Assembly: GCA_013398615.1 (NCBI GenBank)
Contig: VZSR01003819.1
Span: forward strand, 175,536 to 239,535
From: Brachypodius melanocephalos
Lineage: Eukaryota; Chordata; Aves; Passeriformes; Pycnonotidae
Direction: 5' to 3'
Length of the DNA: 64,000 bases
The notes beneath the pieces were generated by a model. The model was not told where the DNA came from. It was given only the letters and a program-made list of their open reading frames with translations, and ran no database searches. Below, in pieces: positions 11,121 to 22,400 of this stretch; position 1 is the stretch's first letter; each line of letters starts with the position of its first letter. Both the position numbers and the translations under genes were made by a program.

Positions 11121-14100
11121 TGTGAATGGCTCCACTGGCTGCAAAATGGGAGCTGCTTCCCTGGCTCCGTGCAGCACGGCCGGTGAGCCTGGGCTCAGCC
11201 ACGCACCTTCCCGGCAGCAGAACTCTCTCCAAGGCTTTGGGGAAGTGATGGGAAACTGCACCAGTCTCTTCACACAACTTGTTCTTTTCCTGTCGCTGAA
11301 CACACTCACAGAAAAGTAGAAATATAGATGGCACAAGGAAAGCCCTGCTGAATCCGGGGATTGGGCTCCCAGCACTCCTGTCTCCATTTCCAGGCATCCC
11401 GCCTGTCCCTGAAATCACCAATTGCTCGGGTGCAGAGGGAGAGGTGGCACCCCAGGGCAGGAACCCACCGACTGCCCCACAGTTCCTGAGCATGAGTCTG
11501 GGCTGGTGGTCAAGGCAGATTTGCCTCCAGCAGGAAAGCGATTCCAGGGCCAGCTCACCAGCATCCATTTTGCCAACCTGCGACTGCAAACCCAGAGTTT
11601 ACGCCTGACTCCTACTGAGTAAACTTTTAAGTTGGGCTGGAGGTGCCACAATCCAGATCCAGAAACAGGCTGAGTGATGAACTCCCAAAAGCAGATGCAG
11701 AGCTCCACCAGGAAGCTTTGGTTGGTAAAATCAGCACCACCAGAGCCAGGCCCTGACCTCCATCCAGTGGGGCACAGACACAGCCTGGCCAGATGTGCAT
11801 TGGAGGAGAAAGAAATTAGGGCTGCTGATCTCTGAGGTCCCAACATCCACCCCAGAAGGGACAGAGAGAGAACGTAACAGAGATGGAAGAGAAGACAAGC
11901 CAGGAATTGCCCCGACTCATGCCAAGGAACAGCTAGTGGGAACACAAAAAGAGCACAAAAATGCTCTGGGGCATTGTACCTCCTGATGGACAGAGAGGAC
12001 TCTCTTCCTGCAAGGCTCAGCCAGCCCTCAGGGACCCCTTTGCTGCATCCAGAATTCCACCATCCCCCAGACACATGGCAGCACAGGTAGGGAAGAAGTT
12101 GGGACTTCCCATCCCACGGCAAGAACTGGATGCTGCATGTGCCATCGGCTGATGCTCTGTGGTTTGTTCTAGCCCACAGCTCCCCTCACCCCGTGCCACC
12201 CAGTCTGGGACCTGCTGCCACACTGAAGTGACACAAGAGTATGTGCTCACCCTCGGGAGCACAGGTTTGTTCCATCCCTAACTGTGCTCTGCTTGTGTCA
12301 TCCTCTGAAAAGACAGTGGGAGGTTTGCCTTGGGCCATAGGTACAAACCCATCACAGCACCCCCTGGAACATCGAGAGGAGCAGATACAATGGGAGATCC
12401 TCCTCTGGACTGCCTCTCCTCCTGCCTGTCCCTGCATCTATCCCTTCCAAGCAGGTCGTACACCAGGTACCAGAGGGAAAGGGAGGCAGAGAGGTTTTGC
12501 AGATCCCACCAGCACACTGCCAGAACTGCAGCACACAATGGGACATGATGGTGGGTGCCAGGGTCCTTTCCCCAGTTCCTAGGCAGGCAATGCCATAGGG
12601 GAGCCCAGGGAAGCCCAGCCTGGTGGCAGACAGGCTGGCAGCCCCATGCTCTGTGCCCACGTGTCATCCACCCTCGCTGTAGGTAAACACATCCAGCGAT
12701 ACAACTCCTATCTCAGGGGCAAGGTTCAGAGCTCCTTGTGGAAACCGGGCAGGAAAGGCCCAAATGGCATCACCCTCAGCAACGGGCTGTGGATCACCAG
12801 TGGCACCAGCTGGAAGCAAACCAGATTTTTTCCCAGGGCAACGCAGTAATGAAATGAAACACTGAAGTGCAGGAAGGAAAGCAAGTGGCATCAATCTCAA
12901 TCATCCCCTGAGGAAGGAATGGTGAAAAAAGGAGAGAAACCTGGTGTGTGTCAGCATCTGAGAGTAGCTAAATAACAGCCCAGAAACTGCTCTGCCTTCA
13001 CAGCTGATGCTAATAGCATGGTAATTTCCATGGTGCAAATATGATAAGTCCATACACATGGGTGCACAGGTGAGCACACACACAGAGATGACAGCAGCAG
13101 CCACTCCCTCCTGGTTTGATGCTCTGAAGACCAAAAACTGGGGTTACGAAGTTAGAGAACTACAGACAACAGCACAGCATGGGGACTGAAGACTCTAAGG
13201 AAAAGCTCCAACAAATTAGAGAAAGGAAATGCAATGGCTGGGTCTCCAGTTCAAGGACAGGAGGGTCCAGGGGCTCTGGAGCTGGATAACTGAGCACAGT
13301 AAACCCTGGAGTGAGGGTGCAGGGTTAGCAATGAGGAGAAAGACTCTGGAGCTCAGGGCACTCCAATACCACACATCTGAGGAGATCAGGGACAGACTGA
13401 GGGCCTGGGAACATTCACAAGAGCTGCAGCACCTTGTTCTTCTCCTCGCAGCCCCCTAAACCACCCTGTGCCCCCAGCCACTGCCCGTCTGTCTGTCCTG
13501 TGGCCGTACGTCCCTGGCAGAGGTGCTGGGCCTGTGTCACAGGTGTGTCTGTCCGTGGCTGCTGCCGTAGCAGCAAACTGTGCTCAAGAGGGAATGGGGA
13601 AGAAGCCATTAGCCCCACAGTGGGGAGGCGACAGAGATGGATGGGGTGGCAGCTGCGCGCCCGAGCCAAGCGGAGACAAGGATCAGAGCGGCACCGACGG
13701 CAGCTCGGCTCGGCAGGCTCTGCACAGGCTCCTCGTCTCCATTACCCAATACCTAGCAGCCGGGAAAATTATTCCACACCCAAATGGCACCATCAGATAT
13801 GGCTGCAAGGAGTTCTCTGCCTGCTCGTCATCTGGCTGCAGGGTCGGCCTCGCTTTAATGGACTGAGCAGGCAAACAGGAGAGAACTGCAGCTTCCCAGT
13901 GGAATCCTGCACGGAGCGTGTCTCCAACAGCCTAGCACTGAACAAACAGCCTACAGGAGAGTCTCCTCCAGACCCTGGTAAAAAACAGATCTGCTGAAAA
14001 TGCTGCTTTGGAGGTGGCCAACACTGAACTCCTGCATAGGGCAGAGCCCAGAATTTCTATCTGCTACCAAACTCTTCCCCAGCCCCTCTCTGCCATGATG

Positions 14101-14183
14101 GCTGCTGCAAGAGCACCTGCAGCAGCAGCCACACCATGAAGGACACTGCTCTGTCCCACCCTGCTCCTCAGCCCAGTACTCAC

Positions 14184-14288
14184 GTGCAGGCTGGGGTGGT
14201 AGGTGAGGACCCCATTGTCACACAGCGTCACGTACTTCTTCTTCCACTCCTTATTGAGGGACTTGCCGCTGCGTTTGAGGAGAATGCC
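14184..14288 (-). CDS. AGAP3: AGAP3 exon: first strands of the split PH domain
   Basis: The 105-nt exon (35 codons, phase 0) has acceptor TTTTAG and donor GTGAGT. It encodes GILLKRSGKSLNKEWKKKYV then TLCDNGVLTYHPSLH. G-x-LLKRSGKSLNKEWKKKYVTL is the phosphoinositide-binding strand-loop-strand of the AGAP PH domain, with the basic residues K and R lining the headgroup site. Confidence 0.97.
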
Positions 14289-14962
14289 CTAAAAGAGAAG
14301 AGTCACAAGTCTCAGGTGGTGTTTGTTCCAGGCACCTCATGCCCCTTGGAGACTGGTCTTTGAGAAGAAATGATGAGCAGATTCAAGAAAACATCTAGGT
14401 CAGCTTTCCCCCATCTTCCTGGGCTGCACCCTTTCCTTACCAACCCCTCAGTCCCCAGAGACAGTCCCCTCCCTTTCAGAGATAAGGGTCTCCATGTGTC
14501 AATGCCGATGTCCAGGTCCGCTGAGGGACCCATCCCATCCTCTGGTGTCCCAAACCACTCCTTCTGAGAAACTCTTCCCATGCTGAAGGGCAGTGCCCAC
14601 ACAGGACAGGAGCCAGCCTTACTACCACAGACACAGATTGCTCTCAGACCTTCTGCTACCACCCAAAGTCCAGAGGAGTAGTCAAGGCAGGGAAAAGTGG
14701 GGACAGGCAGGAGCCAAATGAGAAACAACACTCTAAATACAGGTCTCCTAAGGGATGCACATTTTCTTGCCTGCTTAGGATTCTGAGAGCTGTCAAACAG
14801 GGCAGGGACACAACCCAGGACAGAGCGCAGGTCTAGGGCAGTTGAGAGTTAGAGTCATCCCCTTTTCTCATCAGGATTTCACCTGAGACCCACCCTATTG
14901 TCGCTGGCACAACACACTGCCAAGGCCAGGAAATGACTGCACTTGCATGTGCTGAACTCCCT

Positions 14963-15299
14963 TGTTGCACTATTGTGCAGCATTCGTTGCTGGAGTTTGG
15001 AAAGGACAAGGCAGAACAGGTCCGGGGTCAGCATGCAAGAATTCTCTTTATTCAAAACATCTTACTCCATTATATACACTGCACAAAAATGACCAATTAT
15101 TGGTCAGAAGTATGTCACCTCATCACCCGGATTGGTGAACATCCCAATCACTCAAATGCTTCTCTCAGAGCAAAAGAATGCAAACATTTTCTTTTGTTTA
15201 CATGAAAAAGTGTAAGAACTCTCTCTGAGTTCTAAAATCATCAGAAGGCTTAGCTAAAATATCAGAAGGCAAGTTTTAACACGCAAAAGCAGGGTGACA
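14963..15299 (-). mobile_element. Solo LTR of an endogenous retrovirus, 337 bp
   Basis: On the minus strand the element begins TGTCACCCTGC at 15299 and ends TGCAACA at 14963, the TG...CA termini of a retroviral LTR. It carries a TATATAA box (about 15073-15079), an AATAAA polyadenylation signal (about 15038-15043) shortly downstream, and is flanked on both sides by the perfect 6-bp target duplication CTCCCT (14957-14962 and 15300-15305). A 6-bp duplication fits class II (ERVK/alpha- or beta-retrovirus-like) elements. No gag, pol or env sequence lies next to it, so it is a solo LTR left by recombination. Confidence 0.88.
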
Positions 15300-17386
15300 C
15301 TCCCTCTTACCACGAGGATAACCCAGAACTAACTCCACTGATCTGAACCAAGGCTCAGAGCACAGACGATCCTCATCCTCTCTCTATTCATTTTTGCTAC
15401 CCCAGGAAATCTACCTATAGCAAAAATTTATCATGTACCAGGTAAGGACAAAGGTGGAGAGGGGGAAGGAAGCTAGGGCAAGACACCAGGTGCAAGGACT
15501 CTGGAGCAGGGAGAGCACATCAGGCACTCTGACGGCAGGGAGGGAAGCACAGCATGGGGGGAAAGTAGGAATGAGTAACAAAGTCTGGGAAAAAGCTGGA
15601 TCTACCAACCACCAGGCCTAGCCCCTCTGAAAGTGCTGTCTGGACAGACACTCAGACTTTGTTCCTAACTTGGCAAAAAATCTGGGCCCCAGGCCAGCCC
15701 CTCCTCAAAAACCTGGGCAGAAAGTCTCAGCCCCGCCAGCCTGGGCATATTTGGGAGCCCTGTCCCAGCGCCTGGAGACTGAGCTGCTGCGCCTGCACGG
15801 TGCAAAGGCCCAGCACGGAGTGATAGGGGGCAACACTGCCAGACGTGACCGTGAAATCAGCAATAAATGGTGCAGAACAGGCAGAAGTCTCTGTGACCAC
15901 TCCAGCTCGGTGCTCAGGCAGCAAACAGCAGGAAAAGAAACAGCAAAACAGAGTGGCTAGGGCAAAGCTCTGTGTAGGCAGGATCAGATCCCTTGTCCTC
16001 AAGAGCTCAAAGGACATGAGCTGAAGAAGTCAGTAGTAGTCAGAAGGTGCTGACGAGAACATGGCATGGAATGTGGCAGCTGACCAACAGTTCCTGCTTT
16101 GCCAGGGTCTGCCGGGGGCAAGCAACAACCCTTGGAATCACGGCTGGATGCTCACACCAAGCAAATCTAGGGAAAAGCTACGGCAAAGAGTGATGGGCAA
16201 AGAACGAGAGGAGAGGAAAGCAGAGCAGTCAATGCCAGGAGTGCAAACAGCACATTAGAGGAGCCTGGTTCTCCCTTGGGTAAAACACAGTATCTGATGG
16301 CAGGAGTGACTGTGCTGACAAATGTTTTTAGCTTTCTGTAAGGTCTTTAACTGAGCAACAACACCCTTAACACCAGTTGTACAAAGCCCATAGAGCCAGT
16401 AATGGATGGAGTGAGAAATGGTCAAGTGTAAGGTCTCAAAACATATCCATGTGTGAGAACAAGTGTGGTTATAAACAGCAAACCTGGGTCCAACAGAAGG
16501 ACTTAGAGAGGTGCAGCCAACCTGCACCTGATTCAGACTAGTTCCTCAATGTCTTGCTCAAATGAACTCCAAGAAAACATAAAACCAGAAAACCTAAAGG
16601 TAATATGGCAACTGTATGGTGTAAATCAGCACAGTGACTGATCCTTAACCCCAACTGCCTCCTATCACTGGGCAAACTGAGCTGCTGAGGACAGCAGGCA
16701 CAATCCTGGGCAGGGGCCAGGTGGCAGGACCCTGCACAGGGACTGGGTGGGAGCACCCCATGTGTGAGCTCTTGGGCTGGATATGCCACCACGGAGCAGC
16801 TCCCAAGGCAGCACGGGAAAGGAACCTCAGTCTGGCAGCGCTTGTTGGGTCAGACAGGGCAGACAGGGTTAACCCCTACCTGTGATATTGTCACAGCAAA
16901 GCAGAGCTGGAGGAATGCTGGGAGGCCACCTCACTCCTCCCTCCCTGGACAGGCTCAGCTGTACCATGTCACTCCAACAGCTTCACAAAACCTGCAGTGA
17001 TGGACACTGGTCCTCCCCACTGGGGATGGGATCCCGATGTCCTTGCGCCTCCCAGATGACATGGCAGCCTTGCCATGCCAGGGGCAGCACGGCTGCCTGG
17101 GTCCTGTGTGCCATCCTCCCACTCACAGCCAGCCATACCCACGTTTCCTCAGCACTGGTTCTGGATCCGCCTAACACCACAGCTGGGCCACACCTCCCAC
17201 ACAGAGTATGAAAATGATCACATCAAGCTAGTTTAACATCCTCCAGCTCACCCAGGTAAATGGTGAATTCTCTGTAATTCACAACATTTGTCTGGTATCT
17301 TTCAAACAAATCTGCTTCAGACTGGGCTGAAGTTACAGATCTAACTCAAAGTCACTGTGTGGAATTCTCTGGCTTTCTGTGCATGG

Positions 17387-17480
17387 TAATTCCTTCTGGA
17401 CACAGTGATCTCTTCTGGGCATGAAGATTCCTCCTGGGCATGTAATGATCCCTTCTGGGCATGATGATTCCCCTTCTGGC
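17387..17480. repeat. Imperfect 19-24 bp tandem repeat
   Basis: Four to five units of CTTCTGGGCATGATGATTCC type with point changes. Confidence 0.8.
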
Positions 17481-18029
17481 CTTAAACCTGGCTCAGTTAC
17501 ACAGTCTGACCTGCCCTTTCATAGCATCCTGCAGAACAGGTCCTCTCTTCCCCTCCTCTATTTCAACCTGATGCACCTTGATGCTATGAAACACCCACTC
17601 CAGCACTTCCAGCCTGCCCCAAACACAGGCTGCCTGCAGAGAACAGTTTGCTGCAGTTAGGTCAGCCTCAAACCTGCAACTTGGCAAACTGAAGCACAAC
17701 CAATCTCAGAGCTGGAAAGGAGGACCTGGCCCTACAGCCCCATTTTGCAAGCCAGAAGGAACAACACTCCAAAAGGGGGAACAACCCATGGGGGAGGCCG
17801 TCCACCCCTGCTCCCCACGAGCCTCCCAGCCAGGCTCCTCGTGCCTCCGAGACCCTGTGCCGGCACTTGCAGGTGCTCTTGTGGGAAGACTTGCAGGAAA
17901 TAACTCTTGGACAAGTTTCTTGCCGTGTCACACACAAAGGGAGGAGGGCCCGACCCTCTTCCTCTCCCCACTCTTCCCTTTCCCGGCATTCCGTGGGCCG
18001 TGTGCCGCGCTGGGCGGTGCTGGTGCACA

Positions 18030-18220
18030 GTAAAAGCAGCAGCAGCAGCAATATGCAGCGTAATGAAGCAGGGAGCGGCAATGGCCCCCAGAGGACTCGT
18101 TTACTCCACAAATCTCCCTTCCACTCACTTTTTGCTAAGAATTTTAACACCAAACTTAATTGTGAAGTCGCGTATTGATTGGAAAATGCAAATGGCAATT
18201 TAAATGTAATCTAAGCTCCC
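18030..18220. promoter_or_regulatory. Candidate conserved non-coding element with POU octamer
   Basis: Holds the octamer ATGCAAAT (18187-18194), AACTTAATTGTG, GCGTATTGATTGG and CAATTTAAATGTAAT. AT-rich in a GC-rich intron, with no repeat signature. Confidence 0.5.
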
Positions 18221-20204
18221 AGCATGATCCCAGCTCCCAAGGAGGAGGAGTCACCCGTCTTGGGCCCTGCTGGAGTGCATGGCCCAAGCAGAGCCAGGCC
18301 AGGGGCCAAGGGACCCCCAGGCTGCCAGCGTGCTCCATGCAGCCTTCCCAGAAAGATCTGGTAGATGTGCAATTAGGAGCTCGTTCCTGGTAACAAACAG
18401 CTGAGGAAGCTTCATCTCCCGACCTAATTAACCCACTTCTCAGAGACAAGTGTGCAGCTATGAGGGAACCCCTCCAGCCTTGCAGGACCATCACTGAAAG
18501 GACACTGCGGCACATGGACCCTGAGTTCCTGGCACAGAGCAGCCCCGGCAGAGGCACCAGCTGCCTGGAAGGTGCGGTACACGTCCCAGGTATGGAGGGG
18601 CACCAACACCCACAGTCTCACCTTGGGGAGCTCCATCTTTTCCAGATGTGCGTAAGGGAGACAGATCAGGTCACCCAGAAGTGCTGTGCTGGAGAAAGCA
18701 GTGACAAGTGACAATCAAGCACCCTGCAGTAGCAACACACATCCCTCCTCAGCCAAGGCTCCCAGTGTTTCTTTCTATGCAGCACTCAGCGCATCCTCCT
18801 GCTTCCTGGCCTCATGCAAACCTCAGGCCTCGCATGCTGAGGAGGGCTGCCAGCGCTTCCCAATGCTTGTTCTGTCCCCACAGAGACCAGGAAGGGATGG
18901 TGGATCACAGTGATTGCAGCCATGGGTGCCATGGGTGAGCCTGCTGCCCCACAGCACCCGGTGCCTTCAGCCGTGGGTTGGCACTGTAAGCACAGACCAG
19001 CCCTGCCCAGAGAAACCAAACTGCTCCCAGAGGGACCTGCCAGCAGCCTCAGCACCAGTCCAGTGGTGCCCACACCAAGGGAAGCCAATAGTCCAATAAT
19101 CCACAAATCCAGGCAGGAGATCCTGCCCATTTGCCATTCACAGCCCCAAACCCACCAGCTTCTCTGCTCCTATGGCTGGGCAGGACCAACGAGCAGCCTA
19201 AGAGGAAAACTAACTAAAGGCCCCATTCTCCCACTGCCTCTCAGAGAAAGCAAGCAATGAGACCTCTACCATCTTCCAGAAGGGGCAGGTCCATACCAGA
19301 GCAACCATCCCCTGTCCCGAATCCTTGTGATACAGAGCTACACCTCCTGGGAGTCTTTGCTCCTCTCCCCATTGGTGGTACCAAGCCATCACTCCTTGTG
19401 GTGTAGGGCCACGACAGGAATGTGCCAAGCTGTAATGCTAACTTCACTACGGACCCCCTGACAGCCCCCTCCCCACAAACCACATGTCAATATCTGCTGG
19501 CACGAGCTAGTGTCCACCTGTCAAACACCACCTCCCCCCAGGTATGTCCCTGTAAAAACACTGCCAGGATCTCTGATCTCTGTGAAATTGCCTCTCACAA
19601 CTCTGGCTAGAAGAGGTGCCAGTCCTGAACCCAGCATGGACCTGCATCTCCCATAGGAACTGTTTGCTCCAGGCTCTCCTTGTGAGCTGCTGTTGCCATG
19701 AACCGATCCCTCTGCTTAGCCCTGAACCAGGCAGCAGTTTAGCATCTCCTTCCCCTTGCAAAGCCCAGAAAGGATGTACAGGTTGAGTTTGCAGGCCTGG
19801 GCCTCTGTTCGTCCCAGTTTTCCCCATTTCACACATAAACAGCATGGAATGACTTAATCCCAGTAAACCAACACAGCCTCTGGCAGACCAGGCAAGGCCA
19901 GGCCCTGTTGGCAGCAGAGAGACACAGGAGCAGGTAAAGTAATCATCCTGCCCTTCTGAGTGGAGGGAAATCCTGGAAAAAGGAACCCAAAGGTCCACAC
20001 ACGAAAGGCTGTCGGGTCCCTCTCAGGACCAGCCCTCCGACAGGCAGCAGCAGGATTTTGGGAACCAAGTCATGTCTCACTGAAGGCTCCAGCTGCTCCA
20101 CTCTCAGCCTCCCCTACCTAGCACAGAATAACCATCCACTGCTGCCCCTACTGCCCGGGTTGGACTGACCCCAAACCAGAGCACAGGGGCACTGCCACTG
20201 CAAA

Positions 20205-20282
20205 CCAACGACCCAAAGCAGTCAACAACCCACCTCATGCCAATGACCCACTGCACACCAACAGTGACCCACCACAATGACC
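20205..20282. repeat. Degenerate tandem repeat running into the assembly gap
   Basis: Repeated CAACGACCCA/CAATGACCCA/CAGTGACCCA cores at roughly 17-24 bp spacing reach the gap edge, so the gap probably hides more of this minisatellite. Confidence 0.55.
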
Positions 20283-20382
20283 NNNNNNNNNNNNNNNNNN
20301 NNNNNNNNNNNNNNNNNNNNNNNNNNNNNNNNNNNNNNNNNNNNNNNNNNNNNNNNNNNNNNNNNNNNNNNNNNNNNNNNNN
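20283..20382. other. Assembly gap (100 N)
   Basis: Exactly 100 N. The left flank is a degenerate tandem repeat and the right flank is GC-rich, a likely cause of the failure to assemble. Confidence 0.99.
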
Positions 20383-20491
20383 GTGCGCAGCCCCCGGGGC
20401 CAAGGGGCACCAAGCGGCCCCCGGAGCAAAGGCCCCAGCCCACACTCCCTGGAGCCTGCTCTCGCAGCGGGGCGAAGGGGGAGCATCGAAC

Positions 20492-20584
20492 CTGCTTCAT
20501 GGGAATGGCCCGCCCGCTGCCAATACTGTCCGCTTTACACTCCGGCACCTTCTTGTCGCGCTCCGGGTCCGCGCCCTTCCGAGA
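20492..20584 (-). CDS. AGAP3: AGAP3 exon: linker leading into the PH domain
   Basis: The 93-nt exon (31 codons, phase 0 both sides) has acceptor TTCCAG. It encodes SRKGADPERDKKVPECKADS then IGSGRAIPMKQ, the AGAP3-type sequence directly before the PH domain; DSIGSGRAIP is shared by AGAP1 and AGAP3. The apparent donor is GTTCGA, clearly weaker than the gene's other donors. A tandem repeat and the 100-N gap lie 110-290 bp downstream in the intron. Confidence 0.93.
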
Positions 20585-20949
20585 CTGGAAGAGAAGAGAC
20601 ACAGGCGCGTTAGAGCTGGGCACGGGAGACCAAAACGCACGGGCCCCTGTCCCCGGCAGGCTCCAGACCTGACCACTCTGCTCTCCCCCAGGCCAGCTCT
20701 CCCAGCGCACAGCGCCGCTGGGCCCTCACCCGGCCCCTCTAGGGACACTCGGGACACTCCAGCCCAGCCCCCCAGCAAGCTCTCCTCTCCCCCGACTGCA
20801 AGCAGAGCTGTCCTCCTCCTGGCAGAGCAGGGCTATGTGGGCCCCCCTCCCGTGGGGCACACAGGACCATGGCGACAGACAGAAATGGCATGGGATGCAG
20901 GTGGAGCATGGATGGAAGCAGGAGAGGCTCAGGCACTGAAGGAACTCAC

Positions 20950-21935
20950 ACCTCTACTAATCCAACAGATTTATTCTGGTAACACACTTGCACCATACAA
21001 AGTAGCACAGGTCACCGGGCAGAGATACCAGCCCCTTACAAAAGAGCATGGACAATAAATATCTATCACACGTCTAGAGCGGCGAGAGCGGGACCCACCA
21101 GCACCCAAGGGCCGCGGGGAGAGCAAACTCTGATAAATACAATATGAAATTTACAGTCTGTTGAGCAGAACTCATTCAAAGTGCTTAGGACAGAGGGAAA
21201 TACCAAGTCATACATGGCATGGAGCACAACCAATACATTCAGAATCACAACAATGGCAGGAGGCAGCGGCAGCGTCTCTCTGGAGCGTCCTACACACCCC
21301 CTCGGTCCAGGAGGGCCCCCGTGTGCTTTGGATCAGAAAGGGATACGAGCCCCGCGCGCCTGGGACACCAATTCACCAGATTTTGGGCCCAGAACCAAAC
21401 AAAGAGATCAAAAGAGAAGAAAACTAAAGAGACACAGATGGCTGCTCGGCTGCGAGGAGAAGAGGAGAAGGAGCAGGAGTCCATGCAGGCTGCAGAGGTG
21501 CAGGAGGGAAGGAGCGGAGCGCTAGCGGCAGGTGCTGCAGCGGCTCCCGCAGGCAGCAGCAAAGCGTCTTTTGGCCCATCCAGCTCCATGCGTGGCTGTC
21601 GCCCAGTCCCGGTGTGTCTGCAGGTCTTCCTGTCCCAGGAGGGTCGTCCGCCTGGCATCCCCGAGAAAGGGCAGTGCCTAGACAGCATCCAGCAGGCCCA
21701 GAAATGTCCCAGCTTAAAGTGCAGGCGCAGGCCGTCTCAGCGCTTCCTAGACTTTACATTGGGGGGATTTAAAAGGCTCCTGCGCGTCTCCGAGGGGGGG
21801 ACCCATGCTGGCTGGAGGGCGGGCGAGCCTCTAATCTTAGATCAATCCCAGTGCCCATCCCTTATCCGGCCCTGGAGAGGCAATGAAAAGTGAGAGAATT
21901 TGTACAGAGGTGCCGTGTGTAACCACCTGGATCTT
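20950..21935 (-). other. AGAP3: 3'UTR of the CRAG-like AGAP3 isoform
   Basis: About 1 kb follows the TAG, without CR1 or other recognised repeats, mixing AT-rich and GC-rich blocks as long regulatory 3'UTRs do. It ends at a canonical polyadenylation signal near 20970. The open frame at 21290-21688 lies inside it and is not considered coding. Confidence 0.6.
20970..20975 (-). terminator. AGAP3: Polyadenylation signal AATAAA
   Basis: The hexamer AATAAA on the minus strand is followed 15-25 nt later by a GT-rich stretch (GAGGTGTGAGTT), as expected for a cleavage site around 20945-20955. It is the natural 3' end for the terminal exon at 21936-21998. Confidence 0.6.
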
Positions 21936-21998
21936 CTAATTTGGAAGGAGTTGGAAAGGCCTTTTTGTTGATGAAAAGTTGGAAACAGTGGCACATAT
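21936..21998 (-). CDS. AGAP3: AGAP3 alternative terminal exon, CRAG-like short isoform
   Basis: On the minus strand a textbook acceptor (TTTATTCTTTCGATATTTGCAG type, ending at 21999) precedes 20 codons in phase 0 and a TAG at 21936-21938. Spliced to the exon ending at 24381 this gives ...RRSNIFT-ICATVSNFSSTKRPFQLLPN and a protein of 554 residues from the alternative start, containing the GTPase-like domain and the RKQSKRR patch but no PH, ArfGAP or ankyrin domains. Mammalian AGAP3 has exactly such a splice variant, CRAG, a nuclear GTPase with a unique C-terminus linked to PML bodies and clearance of polyglutamine protein. I did not recall the CRAG tail residue by residue, so identity with it is inferred from architecture and position. 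An Ile/Phe-rich, AT-rich exon in GC-rich surroundings also suggests conservation. Confidence 0.72.
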   Translation of the reverse strand: MCATVSNFSSTKRPFQLLPN

Positions 21999-22249
21999 CT
22001 GCAAATATCGAAAGAATAAAGAGTTTGGCAAGTTATACTCAGAACACGGACACGAGTCTGTCAGTGATGGGTGCCAGAGGACAGCACGGACAGGCCACGG
22101 AGTGGGCGCCAGCGGCAGCAGCAGTCGGGGTTGGGGCTGGGGGTCAGGAGTAGGTGGGCACCTCGAGGCGCGGGTGAGCGCAGTGTTTGTGTCCACCTGG
22201 AGCTCTGGGGCACAGAGACCCCTGGTGGGGGGGGAAATGCGATCCACTA

Positions 22250-22400
22250 GGGAGTGGGAGGGGAGCAGGAGGGGAGCCAGAGCAGGAGAGAGGAGGAAGA
22301 GAGTAGAAGAAGAAAGGAGAAGAGTAGAAGAGGAGAGGAGGAGGAAGAGAAGGAGGAGGGGGCAGAAAGGAGAAGGAGGAGAGGAGAAGAAGAATAAAGG
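22250..22400. repeat. Polypurine (plus) / polypyrimidine (minus) tract
   Basis: About 150 bp almost purely A and G on the plus strand, built of GGAGAAG/GAGGAAGA words. In AGAP3 pre-mRNA it is a CU-rich tract roughly 250 nt upstream of the alternative terminal exon. Confidence 0.9.

Larger units (their letters stand above)
9549..14183 (-). other. AGAP3 intron with conserved-looking islands
   Basis: It separates the two PH exons. It contains the ATAAT microsatellite (9761-9805), a homeodomain-site-rich island (10853-11120) and a smaller island at 13725-13860 with TTAATGG and AAATTATTCC elements. Open frames such as the 235-codon one at 11415-12122 show no recognisable domain. Confidence 0.8.
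14289..20491 (-). other. AGAP3 intron with solo LTR, octamer island and gap
   Basis: It contains the solo LTR (14963-15299), a short tandem repeat (17387-17480), the AT-rich octamer island (18030-18220), degenerate CAACGACCCA repeats (20205-20282) and the assembly gap. No exon seen. Confidence 0.8.

Noticed and set aside
21290..21688. 132-codon minus frame within the 3'UTR
   Set aside because: Lies downstream of the terminal exon's stop; its start context and composition do not suggest a protein.
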